The position numbers and the translations under genes were made by a program. From the NCBI GenBank assembly GCA_031263725.1, contig JAISFF010000053.1, positions 1-64,000 of the forward strand: 64,000 nucleotides of DNA, given 5' to 3'. The first letter of the stretch is position 1. Each line of letters opens with the position of its first letter. The stretch comes from Lysobacteraceae bacterium. GTDB taxonomy: Bacteria > Pseudomonadota > Gammaproteobacteria > Xanthomonadales > Xanthomonadaceae. Of this stretch, positions 61,009-64,000 are shown in pieces. The notes under the pieces are model-generated. The model saw only the letters and a program-made list of their open reading frames with translations. It was not told the DNA's origin and ran no database searches.

Positions 61009-61422
61009 GGGTACCATAGCTTGTCGAAATTCAAGCGTCGTCCCGGCTACATTGCCAAGCCCGGCAATGCGCCGCGGCATCGGTCAAGTTCTGTGACTTT
61101 CTGATCCACGCAGGCAAATCCATCACTGGATTTCATGACGATGGAATGCGTTGCCGCCCATCGTGGATTCGACAATGAATTAAATCCACGGATCATTGTG
61201 GTCACTATAGTTTCAGGCGCCGCTTCTTCAGGACATCAAGCCCGTCCATTCCGGTGTCGGAATCTGCAATACGTATTCGGGCCCGCACCACCGATGTACC
61301 TGAGACATCGGCTTCATGTCGCGGTCTGTCCCATAGCGAGCATCGAGTAATGACACCGCCAGCGCTACGATAATACGGTCCGTATTGTGGCTCGAACCGT
61401 CTTTTCCTCCTAGGAGCATCCC
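61009..61422. other. Intergenic region, nothing recognised
   Basis: About 410 bases with no supported gene. A short forward frame (61135-61350) has no motif. The AGGAG (61411-61415) near the downstream end belongs to the next gene. Confidence 0.4.
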
Positions 61423-62112
61423 ATGCGCGGTCTGGACTTCAGTTCCTGGCAAACCCTGCTTTCCACGCTGGCGGGAATAGCGATGATCACCCTGATCGGC
61501 GTCGGCCTTCGCTTGCTGGTGATGCAGACGATGCAGCAGCGGCGCGAGCGCGAGAACCGGCAGATCAACGAACGCCTGCGCACGCTGATTGCGGCCTACA
61601 AGACCCTCGGTGGTTCGTTCACCGGCAATCTCGATGTCGATCCCACGCATCTGCGCGAGCTCAGGCGCCGCGCGGGAGAGCATCAAGCCACGGCTGACAT
61701 GGCCGAGGAATCCGCTTCCACGACGGGTTCGCCTGCCGACAACGGCGATCGCGCGCGCCGCATCCGCGACGCGGTCGAGGGCGCCCTGTCCGACATCATC
61801 CTGCTGGGTACCGACGAGCAAGTCCGACTCGCGGCGCAAGCGGCCACGGAACTGGCCGCGGGCCGTCCCATCCATACCGGCGAGCTCGTGATCTCGCTGC
61901 GGGATTTCATTCGCGAAGCGCTCGACCTGGAGCCCATTCCCGCCGGTCTGCCGATTCCAAAGCAGGGTCCGGCGCGACCTGCAGGCGCCAAAGGCAAACC
62001 GGATGCCGGCGGCAAAGAGGGAGGCAGAAAGGACGGCGGCGCCGGAATAGGCATGGGGATGGGAATGGATGCCGGTCTTGCCGGCGATGATGGATCCGGC
62101 TCTCACCGCTGA
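61423..62112 (+). CDS. Membrane-anchored protein with coiled N-terminal region, unknown function
   Basis: 229 residues. One transmembrane helix (about 13-35, LLSTLAGIAMITLIGVGLRLLV) is followed by a charged helix (QQRRERENRQINERLRTLIAAYKTLGGSFTGNLDVDP). A second helical block (RRIRDAVEGALSDIILLGTDEQVRLAAQAATELAAGRPIHTGELVISLRDFIREALDL) comes next, and then a Gly/Lys-rich disordered tail with a GMGMGMD run. The central blocks are conserved in unannotated proteobacterial proteins, as far as I recall. Good AGGAG upstream. Confidence 0.75.
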   Translation: MRGLDFSSWQTLLSTLAGIAMITLIGVGLRLLVMQTMQQRRERENRQINERLRTLIAAYKTLGGSFTGNLDVDPTHLRELRRRAGEHQATADMAEESASTTGSPADNGDRARRIRDAVEGALSDIILLGTDEQVRLAAQAATELAAGRPIHTGELVISLRDFIREALDLEPIPAGLPIPKQGPARPAGAKGKPDAGGKEGGRKDGGAGIGMGMGMDAGLAGDDGSGSHR

Positions 62113-62195
62113 ACCCGCCAATCATCCGGTTCAGCGCAACCCGATACCGATTCGTGGCGTCCCCGCCCGGAAGTCCCTCTGCCTGGAAAAGACGA

Positions 62196-62561
62196 TCATT
62201 GCGGGGTTTTCCATGCCTCGTCTATCAGCGCGGGGATATCGAAGGCGCTACAGCGCTCCCGCAGCATCGGCTGTCCGGGATCGTGCATCCCGTTGACCCG
62301 GATCACTTCCAGGCAATAGCGCTCCTGCTTGAGCAGATAGTTGAAATAGAACAGCGGTATCAACAGGGCGATGTAGATCAGCGTGACCGGCATCGACATG
62401 ATCGTCAAGGTGATACCGACCGGCGCTCCCGAGCCCAATATCCGCTTCTTCAGCAGAATGCGAACCGTCCAGACCAGCAGGACGATATAGATGAAGCTGG
62501 CCACCGGCAACAGCACATACAGGCACAGGTTGTAGTCAAGCATCAATTGAGCGTGATTCAT
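62196..62561 (-). CDS. Small membrane protein with two helices, unknown function
   Basis: 121 residues from the ATG at 62561. Hydrophobic segments at about 12-35 (LCLYVLLPVASFIYIVLLVW) and 48-75 (VGITLTIMSMPVTLIYIALLIPLFYFNYLL). A polar C-terminal domain with two cysteines (RYCLEVI, RERCSAFDIPALIDEAW) follows. No family is recognised. It lies 91 bases downstream of the flavin reductase gene on the same strand. Confidence 0.65.
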   Translation of the reverse strand: MNHAQLMLDYNLCLYVLLPVASFIYIVLLVWTVRILLKKRILGSGAPVGITLTIMSMPVTLIYIALLIPLFYFNYLLKQERYCLEVIRVNGMHDPGQPMLRERCSAFDIPALIDEAWKTPQ

Positions 62562-62652
62562 GCCATTCCCCAGACGAAGACAGCCCCAAGAAGCGCGGGG
62601 CTGCAATTGTCGCAGGACGGTCGCCTGACCGATAGAGCCGGCGATGGCACCG

Positions 62653-63213
62653 CTACAGCATTTCCTGCCGGAACCGCGACCTGCGGCTGATGGTCGCGCC
62701 CGCCAGTTGGAACCTCCCGTCTCCGGTGTAGTGCAGCGTCTCCGGATACCGTGGCGAAACGGCGACGTGAGCATGCACGACTTCAAAGATGAAGAAGTTG
62801 TACTTCTCCACCAGCACATCGTCGTATAACCGACATTCGAAATTGGCGTGGCATTCCTTGATCAATGGCGCACGCACCTTGCGCGCCTTTTCCGCCGTCA
62901 GCTCGAACTCCTCGAACTTGTCGATCTCGGCTCCGCTGGTGTTGCCGATTCCGACCACGATGTCGGTCAGCACCGTGGTCGGCAGATTGATGACACATTC
63001 ACCGCTATCGCGTATCAGTTCGAAACTGTGGTTGCCGGCCGAAATGACACAGCCGACCAGCGATGGCGAAAATTCCATCACCGTATGCCAGCCCAGCGTC
63101 ATGACGTTGGTTTCATCGCGCCATTTGGAGCTGACCAGGACGATCGGCCCCGGTTCCAGATAGCGGCGAACCTGATTGACCGGGAAATCCTGTTTTCTCG
63201 CTATCCTGTACAT
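62653..63213 (-). CDS. Flavin reductase-like FMN-binding split-barrel protein
   Basis: 186 residues. The start at 63213 (MYRIARKQDFPVNQV) has GGTGG upstream; an in-frame start at 63264 is less likely. Flavin-reductase-domain markers are GPIVLVSSKWRDETNVMTLGWHTVMEFSPSLVGCVISAGNHSFELIRDSGECVINLP. Then come GNTSGAEIDKF, ECHANFECRL and FIFEVVHAHV. Such proteins bind FMN and reduce flavins or ferric complexes for a partner; the partner is unknown. Confidence 0.9.
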   Translation of the reverse strand: MYRIARKQDFPVNQVRRYLEPGPIVLVSSKWRDETNVMTLGWHTVMEFSPSLVGCVISAGNHSFELIRDSGECVINLPTTVLTDIVVGIGNTSGAEIDKFEEFELTAEKARKVRAPLIKECHANFECRLYDDVLVEKYNFFIFEVVHAHVAVSPRYPETLHYTGDGRFQLAGATISRRSRFRQEML

Positions 63214-63677
63214 TGTTGCACCACCTTTATCAGCGGTTCCATGTTCCTGCTGTGACAAGAACATTCACGTCGATCGGACCAGCCCCGATCCGGTCGTCCG
63301 ATGCCGCGGAAAGACCGGCTATGTCAATGCACGCACGCGCTCCACGGGTCACACAGCCAATTCCTGGATTCCCAATCGGCATCCATCGCTACCCCGGTAT
63401 GGAAGCGCTTCTTCCGTCCATTCCATCAGCCGGTGAAAACATCGGTTCCGAGCATGATCCTCAAAAATCCTGATGATTATATCAGCGATATATGTGAAAT
63501 TCATCACATTACACAGACTCCTTCTTGGTGCAGAATCGATTCGCATTCAGTATCCAAAGTGCCCAGGATGTACAAGGGGAAACCTCAAGTACGCAGTGGG
63601 CAGGGACATCGACAGATATGCTGCCAGTGATACTTCATGAAACTTGTCAAAACTACCGCTTTCCCAAGAGATGATGT
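63214..63677. other. Divergent intergenic region with a CRP/Clp-type site
   Basis: About 460 bases without a gene between the flavin reductase and the lipase. It is AT-richer than average in its second half, where the palindrome at 63493-63508 lies. Confidence 0.5.
63493..63508. promoter_or_regulatory. CRP/Clp-type binding site
   Basis: TGTGAAATTCATCACA is a perfect TGTGA-N6-TCACA palindrome, the consensus for CRP and for Clp, the cyclic-di-GMP-responsive CRP homologue of Xanthomonas relatives. It lies 170 bases before the lipase ATG and 280 bases before the divergent flavin reductase. Confidence 0.75.
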
Positions 63678-64000
63678 ATGAAGCTGTTTCGTTGTCTGAT
63701 CCTGGTATTTCTGTTTTGCATGACCTGCCCGCTGAACGCATGCGCTGGCCGCAATGGATACATTCAGACTCGATATCCCATCGTGCCGGCGCATGGCGTA
63801 CCCGGCTGGGACAGCCTGCTGGACATTTATGTCCACTGGTCCCTGGGGGGCCCGGAACTGCGCGCCGACGGTGCCGAGGTGTATTCCGCCAACGTCTCTC
63901 AGGCGAATCCCACTGCGGTTCGCGGCAAGCAGCTGATCCGTGAATTGGATACACTGCGGACACTGCATGGCACGCAGAAATTCAATTTCACCAGCCGTTA
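63678..64000 (+). CDS. Triacylglycerol lipase-like alpha/beta hydrolase, N-terminal part (runs off the window)
   Basis: The frame from 63678 is open to the window edge (107 codons). It has a signal sequence MKLFRCLILVFLFCMTCPLNAC, possibly lipidated or cleaved after Ala23. The secreted-lipase pattern follows: RYPIVPAHGVPGWDS (oxyanion-hole HG), then HWSLGGPELRADGAEVYSANVSQANPTAVRGKQLIRELDTL. The nucleophile elbow (normally VNLIGHSxGG) should come next; the last visible residues, KFNFTSR, do not match it well, so a diverged or damaged gene is possible. Confidence 0.7.
   Translation, partial: MKLFRCLILVFLFCMTCPLNACAGRNGYIQTRYPIVPAHGVPGWDSLLDIYVHWSLGGPELRADGAEVYSANVSQANPTAVRGKQLIRELDTLRTLHGTQKFNFTSR

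Overview
The window reads as a high-GC chromosome segment from a gammaproteobacterium of the order Lysobacterales (Xanthomonas/Lysobacter/Rhodanobacter relatives). This is inferred from several things: the order glyA-nrdR-ribD-ribE-ribBA-ribH-nusB-thiL, a DUF2782-type lipoprotein divergent from polA, an sX13-like small RNA behind polA, an OleA very close to the X. campestris enzyme, bioB-bioF-bioH-bioC, and a two-gene class II ribonucleotide reductase. No rRNA, tRNA, CRISPR array or prophage was seen.

Layout. 1-760: fragments of IS3-type transposases. 760-2650: a small membrane protein, rluE, a secreted protein and a dead methyltransferase gene. 2769-10930: one-carbon and riboflavin block (glyA, nrdR, ribD, FMN riboswitch, ribE, ribBA, ribH, nusB, thiL). 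11000-12120: two tandem universal stress proteins. 12459-15572 (minus strand): mntP behind a manganese riboswitch, an ABC exporter and a lipoprotein. 15674-18750: polA and the sX13-like RNA. 19233-25782: a secreted repeat protein, an M16 peptidase, a lipoprotein, oleA and a TrpB2-like enzyme. 26015-30582: VanZ-like, MidA-like, a pteridine-reductase-type SDR, folK, folB and tsaD. 31879-37055: rpsU, yqeY and dnaG, with decaying genes between yqeY and dnaG. 37200-44491: a broken putA remnant, an RcnB-like protein, ettA, two transporters and a zinc-ribbon protein. 44744-49719: comF divergent from the biotin genes, with a BirA-like operator between them. 50214-53499: hipBA, an altered HD-domain protein and a MenA-like prenyltransferase. 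53556-56712: a frameshifted gene, a YqjD/YqjE-like envelope stress cluster and a DegQ-type protease. 57020-61008: an NrdR box, nrdJa, a histone-H1-like protein and nrdJb. 61423-64000: membrane proteins, a flavin reductase and the start of a lipase behind a CRP/Clp-type site.

How the parts connect. NrdR is encoded at 4443 and a good NrdR-box palindrome precedes nrdJ at 57020, so regulator and likely target lie in one window. The riboflavin genes are under an FMN riboswitch placed between ribD and ribE. A short leader ORF fills the space from the riboswitch to ribE and overlaps its start codon. The folate genes (folM-like SDR, folK, folB) cluster with tsaD.

A recurrent theme is gene decay. A COG4798-type methyltransferase, a rhombosortase-like protease, putA, a small secreted protein and a two-helix membrane protein are all truncated, frameshifted or split, and intergenic gaps are long. 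Family assignments come from reading motifs by eye; no database search was run.
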